From: JANJUB01 sp040081075
GTDB taxonomy: Bacteria > Armatimonadota > Fimbriimonadia > Fimbriimonadales > Fimbriimonadaceae
Reading direction: 5' to 3'
Assembly: GCA_040081075.1 (NCBI GenBank)
Contig: JBEBHJ010000031.1
Location: forward strand, 1 to 40,340
DNA length: 40,340 bases
A program made the position numbers and the translations under genes. The notes under the pieces are model-generated. The model was given only the letters and a program-made list of their open reading frames with translations. It was not told where the DNA came from and searched no databases. Numbering within the stretch: position 1 is the stretch's first letter; each line of letters opens with the position of its first letter. Below, one piece after another: positions 26,174 to 34,713 of this stretch.

Positions 26174-27530
26174 ACTCAGCGAAACTCATTCCGTCTTGTA
26201 CGGACAAGTAATTGCGACCGGGATCAAGCGGGATCGTGTCCTCCCCAAACCGCAAGCTTCCCCAACTCACCGCGGTCAGCTCGCGGTAGTTTAGAGCTAG
26301 GGCACGCACGAAAGCACGCGTGCGTTCGACCGGAGGTTGGTCCAACAGAGACTCGTCCGGAAGTTCCCCATCTGGGTCTACAGCGAAGTAGAGCCCTTCC
26401 TGAGGATCAACGTCGTGGTAGGCTAAATCGTAGGCAACCAGCGAGGCTGGATCCCCTCTGACTTGATCAAGCATCTGCCGCTTTGCCGCCCAATCAACCG
26501 ATCGGGCAAAGAGGTCGAAATCGGTTTGTCTGCAATCTAACAGGGTTAGGCAGCTCTGAGCCACGTGATTTAGCTCGTTGTCTTCGAATTGGGCCTCACA
26601 GATTGACCGGATGATATGGTCGGCCGTTGTCCAGGTCGAGCCTTCCAGATGGATGCTAACATTCGGGTTTCTAGAAATCTCACGAAATGCCCGAACAGGA
26701 TCGGACATAGGCCAGTCCAGCGTGCGATTGTCGAGCGCTAACGTTAAGGCCAGCTTAACCAAGCCTGCCTTTAGGTAAGTGCTGGTTGGATTCATGTTGG
26801 CGTCGCCCGATATGACATGGAGTCTTCGCCATTGCGCAGAATCCGCATGTGGTTCGTCGCGCGTGTTAAAAATCGGGCGCCGATACAGAGTGTCCACACT
26901 CATGATTTCGGTAATGAAGTCAGCTCGTTGGCTGAGCTGAAAATCACATTTCGCTCCCGATTCTGAGCCGACCTTTCCGGCCCCACAAACCAGCTGACGC
27001 GCGACAAGGATAGGTAAAACGGCTTTGACGAGGCGGTCAAACGGAAGCGATCTCGGGACTAGGTAACTTTCGTGGCTCCCATAACTAGCCCCATGGAAGT
27101 CTGTATTGTTCTTGTACAGCTTGGCTCCCGAAATTGTACGGGCGGCCCGCAGCACGGCCGCCTGCCCGGCCTGATCCTGTCTGACTAACTGTTCCAGACT
27201 CCAACATTCTGGCGTAGCATATTCTGGGTGGCCATGATCGTTATAGAGTCGGGCGCCGTTCTGAAGAACCCGATCCGATCGCACTTCAACATCGGAAGCA
27301 TGAACTCTCCCAGCGTCAAACTTAGCGTCTTCGGGATCAATGGAAAGCTGTCCGACGGTGTAACCCCGCATGTCCCGGCGCGGATGCTCAAATCGGTAGT
27401 CCCACAAGACGCGACGCTCGCCCGGATAGTTCCGGACGAGCGCCGTCGCATCTTCAATTTGGTTCTCTGCCCCTCGCTCTTCCAGGTAGAAACCGTATTC
27501 GGTCTCCAAGCCGCAGAGAATTTTTGTCAC
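26145..27530 (-). CDS. dop: Pup deamidase/depupylase Dop homologue
   Basis: 461 aa from a GTG at 27530 that shares one base with the upstream lipoprotein stop (TAGTG). The frame stays open further upstream, but that would overlap the neighbour. Dop deamidates the C-terminal Gln of the ubiquitin-like Pup (or UBact) and removes Pup from substrates. Visible are the glutamine-synthetase-like nucleotide site LETEYGF (8-14), WDYRFEHPRRDMRGY, the active-site segment NGARLYNDHGHPEYATPEC with the presumed catalytic Asp98, YKNNTDFHGASYGSHESYL, GAGKVGSES and NTRDEPHAD. The WDY..E.P.RD.RG segment before the active site and 'YNDHGHPEY' favour Dop over the ligase PafA. No Pup/UBact gene, PafA, proteasome subunit or Mpa/ARC ATPase is in the window, so the rest of the pathway must lie elsewhere or be missing. 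Confidence 0.88.
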   Translation of the reverse strand: MTKILCGLETEYGFYLEERGAENQIEDATALVRNYPGERRVLWDYRFEHPRRDMRGYTVGQLSIDPEDAKFDAGRVHASDVEVRSDRVLQNGARLYNDHGHPEYATPECWSLEQLVRQDQAGQAAVLRAARTISGAKLYKNNTDFHGASYGSHESYLVPRSLPFDRLVKAVLPILVARQLVCGAGKVGSESGAKCDFQLSQRADFITEIMSVDTLYRRPIFNTRDEPHADSAQWRRLHVISGDANMNPTSTYLKAGLVKLALTLALDNRTLDWPMSDPVRAFREISRNPNVSIHLEGSTWTTADHIIRSICEAQFEDNELNHVAQSCLTLLDCRQTDFDLFARSVDWAAKRQMLDQVRGDPASLVAYDLAYHDVDPQEGLYFAVDPDGELPDESLLDQPPVERTRAFVRALALNYRELTAVSWGSLRFGEDTIPLDPGRNYLSVQDGMSFAEFKDALRRDS

Positions 27531-28879
27531 TACAGCCGGAACGTTGTAAAGTCGCCGTTCAGTTTGGAAATTCCTGAAGGAGTTCCATTGAACTTGAACT
27601 TTCCGCCCCGGATTCCTCGCCACCAGTTGGCTACACTTGTGTCAACCGGAGCCCCGTTTGAGCCAATCAAATCAGCCCGCGGCAATGTGCCTCGGATTTC
27701 GCCTACCGTGCTGGCTGGGTACAGGTTCTTGATTGGGTAGACGCGGAACGTCGGACCTGCGCTTGGGGAGAAGTCGGCGGTACCGAACCACATATCAACA
27801 ATCGCGCCAGCGGAGCGCTTCATGATCACGATGTCCTGCTTCGCACCGTCGCCGCTCTTCGGGATCAAGATGAACTCAAAGTCGTGAAGGTTCGAAAGCA
27901 CTTCAGTGTAATCACGATAAATACCCTTAAGAGCGGTGATTAGTCTGATTTCGCCAATAACTTGTGGGCTCGCCTGCTTTAGCTCGTAAGATTTGACTCG
28001 CGTCGTTGTATCCATCGGGCGATAGAAGCCTTCGATATAAGCTGAAGGTGTGAGGAAAACAAACAAGCCGTTGCTTCCAGCAACCGTTCGTGGGTTGCGA
28101 TCGCCGATAGCGTAAGCATCTCCACTAAACCAAACGCGATTGGCTTGTGCCGATTCGGGTGCAAACTGGAGGCCAGCCGGCATAGTGGGCTTATTGGGAA
28201 CCGCACTGATGTCAAATGTGAGGTAATCCGACAAGAATCCGCGAATTTTGCCGCCAGTGGCAACCGAACTGTTTTGAGACAGGAACGCGTTCGTGTCCCA
28301 AACCATCGTGTTATTTGCGCCAACGGTAAACATCGCATCATTCATGTAAAGTTGAATGCCGGTCGTTCGACCTCGATAAGCCGTGAACTCGCAGTTGTCA
28401 TTGAAGGTTGCGCTTGTCCCATTAACTCGTTGTTGACCACCCTGGGTGTCTTCAACAAAGAAGTTCGGGATTGTCACCTGAAGCGTGTTAAACGTTTTGC
28501 TGTCGGGATAAGGAGGATTGGGTACACCATCACCGGCGTTAATGCCACGACCCTGGATATTCTCACCATCGGTCTTGAGGAAGATGTCGGGGGCAAGTGC
28601 CGCTTCGGCTTGTTCGCCAAGGGCGCTGAGCACGCGAATCACGTCGATCTGAGCCGTAATCGAACCAGGCGCTCGCCCTTGACCCGGCAACAAATAGACG
28701 TCAAGGTAACCGGGCACATCGGGAAGGTTAACCGATGCAGACTCTCGGCCTGCTCCAGTTGTGCCCGTAGTTCCGGTTGCTCCTGTGGCGCCGGTCGCTC
28801 CGGTACCACCACCACTCACTCCGCCCCCGGCGCATCCGAGCACCACGAGAGCCATAACGATCAAAGGCCACTTACGCAT
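27530..28879 (-). CDS. Lipoprotein of unknown function with collagen-like GAT linker
   Basis: 449 aa. The N-terminus MRKWPLIVMALVVLGC is a lipoprotein signal with the lipobox VLGC (Cys16). A flexible linker with G-A-T and G-T-T triplets follows (residues 23-44). The mature part begins with SASVNLPDVPGYLDVYLLPGQG and is rich in beta-type segments. It ends with a repeated 'GGKIRGFLSD', 'IGEIRLIT' and 'VGEIRGTLPRADLI' pattern. I do not recognise the family. The start has GAGGAG 14 bases upstream, rather distant. The gene precedes dop and shares one base with it. This suggests co-transcription, but a lipoprotein on the cell surface is not an obvious partner for a cytoplasmic depupylase. Confidence 0.78.
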   Translation of the reverse strand: MRKWPLIVMALVVLGCAGGGVSGGGTGATGATGATGTTGTTGAGRESASVNLPDVPGYLDVYLLPGQGRAPGSITAQIDVIRVLSALGEQAEAALAPDIFLKTDGENIQGRGINAGDGVPNPPYPDSKTFNTLQVTIPNFFVEDTQGGQQRVNGTSATFNDNCEFTAYRGRTTGIQLYMNDAMFTVGANNTMVWDTNAFLSQNSSVATGGKIRGFLSDYLTFDISAVPNKPTMPAGLQFAPESAQANRVWFSGDAYAIGDRNPRTVAGSNGLFVFLTPSAYIEGFYRPMDTTTRVKSYELKQASPQVIGEIRLITALKGIYRDYTEVLSNLHDFEFILIPKSGDGAKQDIVIMKRSAGAIVDMWFGTADFSPSAGPTFRVYPIKNLYPASTVGEIRGTLPRADLIGSNGAPVDTSVANWWRGIRGGKFKFNGTPSGISKLNGDFTTFRL

Positions 28880-28929
28880 AATATTTGTTCTTTCTCCTCG
28901 TCCCTATTGCAAAAAAATCGCTTTGGCGT

Positions 28930-28935
28930 AGTATA
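28930..28935 (-). promoter_or_regulatory. Possible -10 element upstream of the lipoprotein-dop unit
   Basis: TATACT on the minus strand matches the -10 consensus at five of six positions and lies about 50 bases before the lipoprotein ATG. No good -35 hexamer is visible at 16-18 bases (AGGACA occurs at 19), so this is a weak call. Confidence 0.35.
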
Positions 28936-28984
28936 GCAACTTTGCAGGGCGAATTGTCCTACCTTGCTACAGACGCGTTGAACT

Positions 28985-29001
28985 GCCCAAATAGTTTGGG
29001 C
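28985..29001 (-). terminator. Hairpin after the M28 peptidase gene, weak terminator candidate
   Basis: A 7-bp perfect inverted repeat, GCCCAAA and TTTGGGC with a 3-base loop, begins one base after the peptidase stop codon. No U-tract follows on the minus strand, so it could be a Rho-type end or an mRNA-stabilising hairpin rather than an intrinsic terminator. Confidence 0.4.
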
Positions 29002-29002
29002 T

Positions 29003-30535
29003 TTACCTGATGAATCCGAATCGCCTTAGAATCGTGTCCACCAAGTAATCAACATAATCGTCGTCATGGTCGTGTCCGTCGTCGTGGGAATGATCATGAT
29101 AGTAGTTGCGCGTACCACCCTGGGGTTTAAACACGAGCGCACCAACGCCAGCCGCTGGCTTGGGGCCACGTGGCAACAAGGTTGGAGCGTTGGCCACATT
29201 GTAAGCAACGACGGCGGCATTCGTCGAAGACTGCGCCAGATATTCGGGGATCGAGTTTTCCGGGCGATCATTTTGGGTGTGCCAGACGAATCCGTAGTCG
29301 GCCTTACCCGATTCAATTGAGAAGAATCCGGGAACGCCAACAAAGTTAAACGCGGCGTGATCGCTCGATCCACCGCGGGGCATTTCCTTCACTATGTCAA
29401 GCTTCATTGGCAAGTCCGGAAACGCTTTCTCCACCGGCTCCATACTGGCCTTGAGCATGGGCGCCATGGTATCTAAGCACACGTAACCGCCTTGGTAGTT
29501 CGTTCCGCCATCATCATTAAACACCGCTGAAATTTTGTCCATGTCGCCTTTGTGCATTTCGACGTAAGCACGCGATCCGAGCAGACCCTGCTCTTCCCCA
29601 CTCCACAGAATGAACCGGATTGTCCTTTTGGGCTTGGCACCAACCCGGCTAAGCAAACGGGCCGCTTCTAGTGTCACTGTCGAGCCCGTGCCATTGTCGT
29701 TTGCACCCACCGACCCAGGGCCGTTCCAAGAATCGAAGTGTCCACAAATAATGACAACCTCGTCAGGCTTTTCCGACCCCTTAAGCTCGGCGATCACATT
29801 GTATTGAGGCACCGGTCCAGGGACAAAGTGATTCTCAATATTGGCTTCGAGTTCAACTTTTCGGCCAACCTTAAGCGCTGCCGTTAATGTTTTGTAGTCA
29901 CTCTTGCGGATTCGCACTTCAGCGACCTTGGGCAGCGACTCCATCGAAAGTCCAGTAAAGCGGCCACCCGTATGAACGCGCTCATCGGCGGCGCCAAAAA
30001 TCTTGCCCGCGATGGGAGCCGCTAGGACCGCTTTCTCAACTTCAGACTCACTTCCCTGTGCTCCGCGCAACCCGCTAGCCCTTCGCATAACAACCCATGC
30101 TCCCGCTAGTTTTGATTCAATAGCTTTGAACTCCTCCATGGATTCGGGCTCAAGGATGGGTTGAATTTTGATCGCGCCCTTTGTTCCCGGAGTCCAAGCT
30201 GGAGTCGTAAACACAAATTCTGTTTTCCACGGAGCGGTCATCCGGAAAACTTGGTTTTTGCCGCGATAAAAGCCAACAGGCACATCACCCCACTTTTCAA
30301 GTTGGACGTTGGTGAGACCAAGTTTCTTAAACTCGGCTTCGGCCCAAAGCTGCGCTCGATACAAGTTTGGCGAACCTGTGAGACGAGGGCCGAACTTTGA
30401 AGTAAAGTGGTTAAGGGTGGCAAAAGCGTGGCTTCGGTTCTTACCCTCGGTCAATAGCCGCTCGACAGTTGAATCGGCCGTATTCCAGTTAGGGCCTGCT
30501 GCAAGTAAACAAACAAGACTGGTGATGCTTAGCAT
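29003..30535 (-). CDS. Secreted M28-family zinc aminopeptidase with His/Asp-rich tail
   Basis: 510 aa. A short signal peptide (MLSITSLVCLLAAG) predicts export. A PA-type inserted domain (about 110-240) precedes and interrupts the peptidase fold, as in many M28 enzymes. The two-zinc site is complete: His266 (CGHFDSW), bridging Asp280 (GANDNGTG), catalytic Glu314 and ligand Glu315 (WSGEEQG), Asp341 (NDDGG) and His419 (VWHTQND). The enzyme should remove N-terminal residues from peptides outside the cytoplasm. A distinctive tail (480-493, YHDHSHDDGHDHDDD) alternates His and Asp and may bind metal. The gene is transcribed away from mutL with 96 bases between. There is no clear Shine-Dalgarno before the ATG. 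Confidence 0.93.
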   Translation of the reverse strand: MLSITSLVCLLAAGPNWNTADSTVERLLTEGKNRSHAFATLNHFTSKFGPRLTGSPNLYRAQLWAEAEFKKLGLTNVQLEKWGDVPVGFYRGKNQVFRMTAPWKTEFVFTTPAWTPGTKGAIKIQPILEPESMEEFKAIESKLAGAWVVMRRASGLRGAQGSESEVEKAVLAAPIAGKIFGAADERVHTGGRFTGLSMESLPKVAEVRIRKSDYKTLTAALKVGRKVELEANIENHFVPGPVPQYNVIAELKGSEKPDEVVIICGHFDSWNGPGSVGANDNGTGSTVTLEAARLLSRVGAKPKRTIRFILWSGEEQGLLGSRAYVEMHKGDMDKISAVFNDDGGTNYQGGYVCLDTMAPMLKASMEPVEKAFPDLPMKLDIVKEMPRGGSSDHAAFNFVGVPGFFSIESGKADYGFVWHTQNDRPENSIPEYLAQSSTNAAVVAYNVANAPTLLPRGPKPAAGVGALVFKPQGGTRNYYHDHSHDDGHDHDDDYVDYLVDTILRRFGFIR

Positions 30536-30594
30536 GCTCTAGTTTGCTCGGTCTTGCTCACAATTTTCAAGTGGGGAAAAGTAAATCGTCCTTG

Positions 30595-30622
30595 TTGAAG
30601 GGGCTCGGCGTCGTAATACAAT
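30595..30622 (+). promoter_or_regulatory. Putative sigma70-type promoter for mutL with very short leader
   Basis: TTGAAG (30595-30600) and TACAAT (30617-30622) are separated by 16 bases. They match the consensus at four and five of six positions. The ATG of mutL is only 9 bases past the -10 element, so the 5' leader would be 0-4 bases. An AAGAGG immediately before the ATG lies too close to act as a normal Shine-Dalgarno. Confidence 0.45.
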
Positions 30623-30631
30623 AACAAGAGG

Positions 30632-32467
30632 ATGGCGGCGATAAGCGTTTTTGGAAGCGATTCGGGTCCGGCAAAGCCGACCGATGGTCGCGTTCGTCTC
30701 CTTGACCCTCATTCGATCAACCAGATCGCCGCGGGCGAGGTGGTTGAAAGGCCGGCCTCCGTCGTCAAGGAATTAGTTGAAAATGCACTGGATGCCGGGG
30801 CTACGCGAATTGAAGTTGAGTTAAGAGAGAGCGGGAAAGCCCTTATCCGTATTTCAGATGATGGCTGCGGAATGTCGGCGCAAGATGCCAGGGCGTGTCT
30901 ACAGCGGCATGCAACCTCGAAAATACAGTCCGTTGATGATCTGGCAACGGTTAGCTCGCTTGGGTTCCGCGGTGAGGCAATTCCGTCGATTGCTTCGGTT
31001 TCTCGATTTTCGCTCTCAACGGGTGTCGTCGATGGGCAACGAACGAACTTGAGTCTGGAGGGCGGCGAAATCGTGCAGGAATGCTCGGCGAGCGGACCAA
31101 AGGGCACCGATATTACGGTTGAAGACCTCTTTTACAACACTCCCGCGCGTTTGAAATTTCTGAAGTCTCCCAATTCGGAGCTCTCGGCAATCCTTGAGCA
31201 TCTTTCTCGGTATGGCATCGCATTCCCCCAGGTTGCTTTTCGGGTCACCCATAACGACCAGATGGCGATGCAAACAACAGGCTCGGGAGACCTCTTTCAA
31301 GCGATATCAGAAGTTTGGGGGCGTGATTTAGGCAAGGGGTTGTGTGAGGCTGATTTCACTTTGGGATCGCTTTCAGTGAAAGGGTTTGTTTCTCCGCCTT
31401 ACCTTACTAAGCCCACTCGATCCCATCAATACCTGTATGTGAATGGCCGTCCGGTGCGCTCGCGCATGTTGATGGCGGCGGTCGATCAAGCGTATCGGGA
31501 TCTGACTCCCGAGAAACGCCACGCGGTGCTCTGCTTGTTTCTTGAAATTGATCCTGAGCGCGTAGATATCAATGTTTCACCTACCAAGAACGAGGTTAAG
31601 TTCCAATCAGAGGGATTAGTCTTTGATGCGATTCGATCAGCGATCCGGGGAGCCCTTCTTGAGCATGGAATGATGCCATCAGCAAACGCCATTGCCCTAG
31701 CAAACGAAGCTCTATCAAACACATCGGGCTCTTTGGTCTCATTTAGCCCCGAAAGCCTCGTTGGGCACCCGCTCTTTGCCCCCGATCAACCCCTCGCTGA
31801 TCTGCCCCTGACAACTCCAACGGGCGTTCCCATTCCTTCGCCCGAGTTTCTTTTTTCGAGCACAAATCGGTATCCGTTCATGGAATTGTTGGAAGGCTTG
31901 CATGTCATCGGACAGGCCATGAACACCTTCATGATTGCCGAAACGGCGCGCGGGATCGTGATCATTGATCAGCATGTAGCCCACGAGAGGGTGCTTTATG
32001 AATATCTATGTGGTCTGAAGGGACCCTCCGCGATCGAAACTCAAGCCCTGCTCGTGCCGGAAACCTTGCACCTGGATCGCGCTTCCGCCCTCATGCTCTC
32101 CGAGCGGATCGCGGAAATCGAAGCGGTTGGCTTTGGCGCTGAGCCGTTTGGAGGTGAGAGTTTTGTGGTGCGTAGCGTCCCCGCCGCAATCCGGGGCAAG
32201 AATGCCATGCGTATCTTGCGGGATATGGTGGACGAGCTTGTGGAAGGTTCCGTGTCGCGAAAACTGACCCCATCTCGTGAGCAGATTTGGATCACGTCAG
32301 CCTGCAAAATGGCGGTTAAGGCTGGCGACCCGCTTTCGAACGCGGAGATGGAAAAGCTCATTGTAGATCTTGCCACCACGGAAAACCCATACTTGTGCCC
32401 CCACGGGCGACCTATCACGATCACCCTCGGACGGGATGAACTGCTTAAGAAATTCTATCGGAAGTAG
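30632..32467 (+). CDS. mutL: DNA mismatch repair endonuclease MutL
   Basis: 611 aa. The N-terminal GHKL ATPase carries INQIAAGEVVERPASVVKEL, ELVENALDAG (47-56), DDGCGM (76-81) and ATSKI...LGFRGEA (94-116), all diagnostic of MutL. A short linker (about 345-415) leads to the C-terminal dimerisation and nuclease domain. That domain has DQHVAHERVLYE (446-457, the DQHA(X)2E(X)4E metal motif with Val for Ala), SACKMAVKAGDPLS (556-569) and CPHGRP (589-594), so it should nick DNA itself, as in bacteria without MutH. It couples MutS mismatch recognition to strand incision, but mutS is not in the window. About 20 residues precede the usual start of the fold. The last 23 bases overlap the end of birA on the other strand. 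Confidence 0.97.
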   Translation: MAAISVFGSDSGPAKPTDGRVRLLDPHSINQIAAGEVVERPASVVKELVENALDAGATRIEVELRESGKALIRISDDGCGMSAQDARACLQRHATSKIQSVDDLATVSSLGFRGEAIPSIASVSRFSLSTGVVDGQRTNLSLEGGEIVQECSASGPKGTDITVEDLFYNTPARLKFLKSPNSELSAILEHLSRYGIAFPQVAFRVTHNDQMAMQTTGSGDLFQAISEVWGRDLGKGLCEADFTLGSLSVKGFVSPPYLTKPTRSHQYLYVNGRPVRSRMLMAAVDQAYRDLTPEKRHAVLCLFLEIDPERVDINVSPTKNEVKFQSEGLVFDAIRSAIRGALLEHGMMPSANAIALANEALSNTSGSLVSFSPESLVGHPLFAPDQPLADLPLTTPTGVPIPSPEFLFSSTNRYPFMELLEGLHVIGQAMNTFMIAETARGIVIIDQHVAHERVLYEYLCGLKGPSAIETQALLVPETLHLDRASALMLSERIAEIEAVGFGAEPFGGESFVVRSVPAAIRGKNAMRILRDMVDELVEGSVSRKLTPSREQIWITSACKMAVKAGDPLSNAEMEKLIVDLATTENPYLCPHGRPITITLGRDELLKKFYRK

Positions 32468-33167
32468 GAGCCCGCGGAGTCTGTGCTCCGAACAGCGCAT
32501 CAGCCGCCATGACGGATTGAAGCTTTCCGGTTTCGTCGAACGCAAGCAGTTCTCCCTGATTGCCGACTTTGACGGCGGTCAGCATTTCGCCGGTGGGTGA
32601 ACGATACAGCTTCCCTTCTGTGCGATCAAGAGGTGCCCAGTACGGCACAAGGTCCGCCCAGTGATTCGGCATGGGAAACGACTCAATTTCCGCGACAATC
32701 CGCAATGCGATTTCCTCGGGCGTGGCCCTCAAGTCCTCAAGGCTCGTTGCGATGGCGTCTAGGTCGGGGTGGATCGCGCCCTGCCCGAGATTGACTCCCA
32801 CCCCAACCACCGGAAAGCCTTCGACCAGTTCGGTTAGGATGCCGCCGAGCTTTCGGCAATCGGAGCCGAGAACGAGGTCATTCGGCCACCGAAGTTCGCA
32901 ACCCAGGACCCGCGCACACGAACATGCGACGGCCATACCCACGAGCCAAGGCTGGGCACCACCGGTTTCGGCAAAGACGAGGGACATCGTCAATGAGTCC
33001 CCTCGTTTGCTCTCCCAAACGCGACCAAATCTTCCCCGTCCGCCCGTCTGATGATCAGCGAATACAGCACCGACCTTTTCGCCCGCCTTTAAGCGCTCCA
33101 TTGCTACGTCTTGCGTGGAGGTAACTTCCTCGAGCTCGAGCCAGTGTCCCGGCGAGTGAAGGATCAA
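32445..33167 (-). CDS. birA: Biotin-[acetyl-CoA-carboxylase] ligase, short BirA
   Basis: 240 aa, starting with TTG at 33167 in a TTGA overlap with the nadC stop, with GGAG eight bases upstream. Biotin protein ligase activates biotin with ATP and attaches it to the carboxyl carrier protein. Seen are STQ (17-19), GRGRFGR (43-49, the biotinyl-AMP loop), WPND (94-97), KLGGILTE (106-113, with the conserved Lys) and VVGVGVNLG (120-128). A C-terminal SH3-like piece follows (about 190-230). There is no N-terminal helix-turn-helix, so this is the non-repressor (group I) form. It converges on and overlaps mutL by 23 bases. Confidence 0.95.
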   Translation of the reverse strand: MILHSPGHWLELEEVTSTQDVAMERLKAGEKVGAVFADHQTGGRGRFGRVWESKRGDSLTMSLVFAETGGAQPWLVGMAVACSCARVLGCELRWPNDLVLGSDCRKLGGILTELVEGFPVVGVGVNLGQGAIHPDLDAIATSLEDLRATPEEIALRIVAEIESFPMPNHWADLVPYWAPLDRTEGKLYRSPTGEMLTAVKVGNQGELLAFDETGKLQSVMAADALFGAQTPRAPTSDRIS

Positions 33168-33988
33168 TCAAACTCCAAGTGAATGGGCAAAGCGGGAGCC
33201 GAGTGAGTGAGCGCACCCACCGAAATGTAATGAACTCCCGTTTGGGCGATGCCAGCAACTGTTTTCAGGTTAACACCTCCACTTGCTTCAAAAACAACCG
33301 TTGGGAACTCAGTTACGGCTCTTCGCATGAGCTCGATTGACATGTTATCCAACATGACGACGTCAACCCCCAAACCCGCCGCTTCCGCGACTTGTTCCAA
33401 GTTTTCACACTCGACCTCTATCTTTGCCATGTGCGAAATGGATTCTCTCAAACGGCTTACCGCTAATGTAATCGAGCCGCAGGCGCGGATATGATTGTCC
33501 TTGATCATGGCCGCATCATAGAGGCCCATTCGGTGGTTCGTGCCGCCGCCGCACCTTACCGCGTACTTCTGCAGCGCCCTGAGCCCCGGCAGGGTCTTTC
33601 GAGTATCAATGATACGCGCGCGGGTTCCTTGAACCGCTTTTACAAACTCGTTGGTCAACGTTGCCACCCCGCTAAGGTGCATGAGAAAGTTAAGGGCCGT
33701 TCTTTCATGAGCAAGCACGAATCGGGTGTCAAAACAGCCTTTCAAAAGCTTGGACCCAGCCTGAACCGGCTCGCCATCATCGGAGCAAACTTCAAGCTGA
33801 TTGCCAAAGAGTGCGGTCGCAATCCCAATTCCGGATACAACACCTTCAGCCTGGGCTTCAATATAGAACGACACGGGTTGATGGTCAAAGCAACCTGCCG
33901 TAAGGTCGCCTGTCCCGATATCCTCGGTTAAGGCTTGGGCGAGCAGCGGTTCCCACCCGGTGGGTTCGGGGGCAAGCCAGCCGGTCAA
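33164..33988 (-). CDS. nadC: Nicotinate-nucleotide diphosphorylase (carboxylating), NadC
   Basis: 274 aa, the usual size. It converts quinolinate and PRPP to nicotinate mononucleotide in de novo NAD synthesis. Motifs seen are EDIGTGDLT (22-30), ERTALNFLMHLSGVAT (95-110), DTRKTLPGLR (128-137), GGGTNHRMGLYD (147-158) and IKDNHI (162-167). They are followed by VMLDNM and EASGGVNLKTV in the barrel. The start is TTG at 33988 in a TTGA overlap with the ABC ATPase stop, with GGGAGG six bases before it. nadA and nadB are not adjacent. The gene is embedded between ABC exporter genes and birA, so the unit mixes pathways. Confidence 0.96.
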   Translation of the reverse strand: MTGWLAPEPTGWEPLLAQALTEDIGTGDLTAGCFDHQPVSFYIEAQAEGVVSGIGIATALFGNQLEVCSDDGEPVQAGSKLLKGCFDTRFVLAHERTALNFLMHLSGVATLTNEFVKAVQGTRARIIDTRKTLPGLRALQKYAVRCGGGTNHRMGLYDAAMIKDNHIRACGSITLAVSRLRESISHMAKIEVECENLEQVAEAAGLGVDVVMLDNMSIELMRRAVTEFPTVVFEASGGVNLKTVAGIAQTGVHYISVGALTHSAPALPIHLEFD

Positions 33989-34713
33989 ACGTCAGCCTCC
34001 CGATAGGCAGCAACTACATCCCGAGGGTCACCTTCCATCGCCACGACTCCATCTTTCATCCACACGCAACGATCGGCGACGCGATAGATGCTCTCGAAGT
34101 TGTGCGAAACGAACAAGATCGAACCGCCGTTCGCTCGAAATTCTTCGATTTTTTGGTAGCACTTCTCTTCGAAGGCATAGTCGCCAACTGCCAAAACCTC
34201 ATCCACGATCATGATATCAGCGTCAACGTGGGCGGCAATCGCGAATCCAAGCCTCGCCATCATGCCACTAGAATAGGTTCGAACGGGCGTATCAATATGA
34301 TTTTCAAGTTCCGCAAAGGCGACTATTCGATCCACCCTCTTGGCAAGTTCTTTGCGGGTGAGCCCGAGGATGACCCCGTTGAACTGGATGTTTTCTAGGC
34401 CGGTTAAATCAGGGTGAAAGCCCGCCCCCAGTTCCAGCAGCGGGGCGACACGGCCCTCGACCGCAATCGTTCCCGATGAAGGCTTGTAGACGCGGGCGAT
34501 GAGGGAAAGGAGCGTGCTCTTCCCGGCCCCGTTGCGGCCGACCAACGCAACCGTTTCTCCTCGATTGAGGTTAAAGGTGACGCCCTTAAGCACCTCGAGG
34601 CGCTCAACGCGTTTTCGCCGAAACCATAGCAGTGCGGTCTTGATCGAAGCCACACCGCTGTGGCTGAGGTCAAAGTGCTTGTGGAGATCGCAGATTTGAA
34701 TAGCAGGCTTCAT
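33985..34713 (-). CDS. ABC transporter ATPase, polysaccharide/teichoic-acid export type (Wzt/TagH-like)
   Basis: 242 aa from the ATG at 34713, which overlaps the permease stop (ATGA). A longer in-frame start inside the permease gene is rejected. The ATPase has Walker A GRNGAGKS (59-66), a Q-loop region near LLELGAGFHPDLTGLENI, signature YSSGM (147-151), Walker B DIMIVDE (166-172) and the switch His in FVSHN. The ELGAGFHPDLTG(L/R)ENI segment is typical of the Wzt/RfbE/TagH family that drives ABC-2 exporters of O-antigen or other lipid-linked polysaccharides. It lacks the C-terminal carbohydrate-binding domain of some Wzt proteins. Substrate cannot be told from sequence. Confidence 0.93.
   Translation of the reverse strand: MKPAIQICDLHKHFDLSHSGVASIKTALLWFRRKRVERLEVLKGVTFNLNRGETVALVGRNGAGKSTLLSLIARVYKPSSGTIAVEGRVAPLLELGAGFHPDLTGLENIQFNGVILGLTRKELAKRVDRIVAFAELENHIDTPVRTYSSGMMARLGFAIAAHVDADIMIVDEVLAVGDYAFEEKCYQKIEEFRANGGSILFVSHNFESIYRVADRCVWMKDGVVAMEGDPRDVVAAYREADV

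Noticed and set aside
27531..27623. Upstream ATG for dop giving a 31-residue N-terminal extension
   Set aside because: The extension lies wholly in the lipoprotein coding region in another frame, and the family begins a few residues before ETEYG.
28748..28813. Possible phase-variable simple repeat in the lipoprotein linker
   Set aside because: The protein repeat (G-A-T, G-T-T) is regular, but the DNA uses mixed codons with no perfect tandem unit, so slippage is unlikely.
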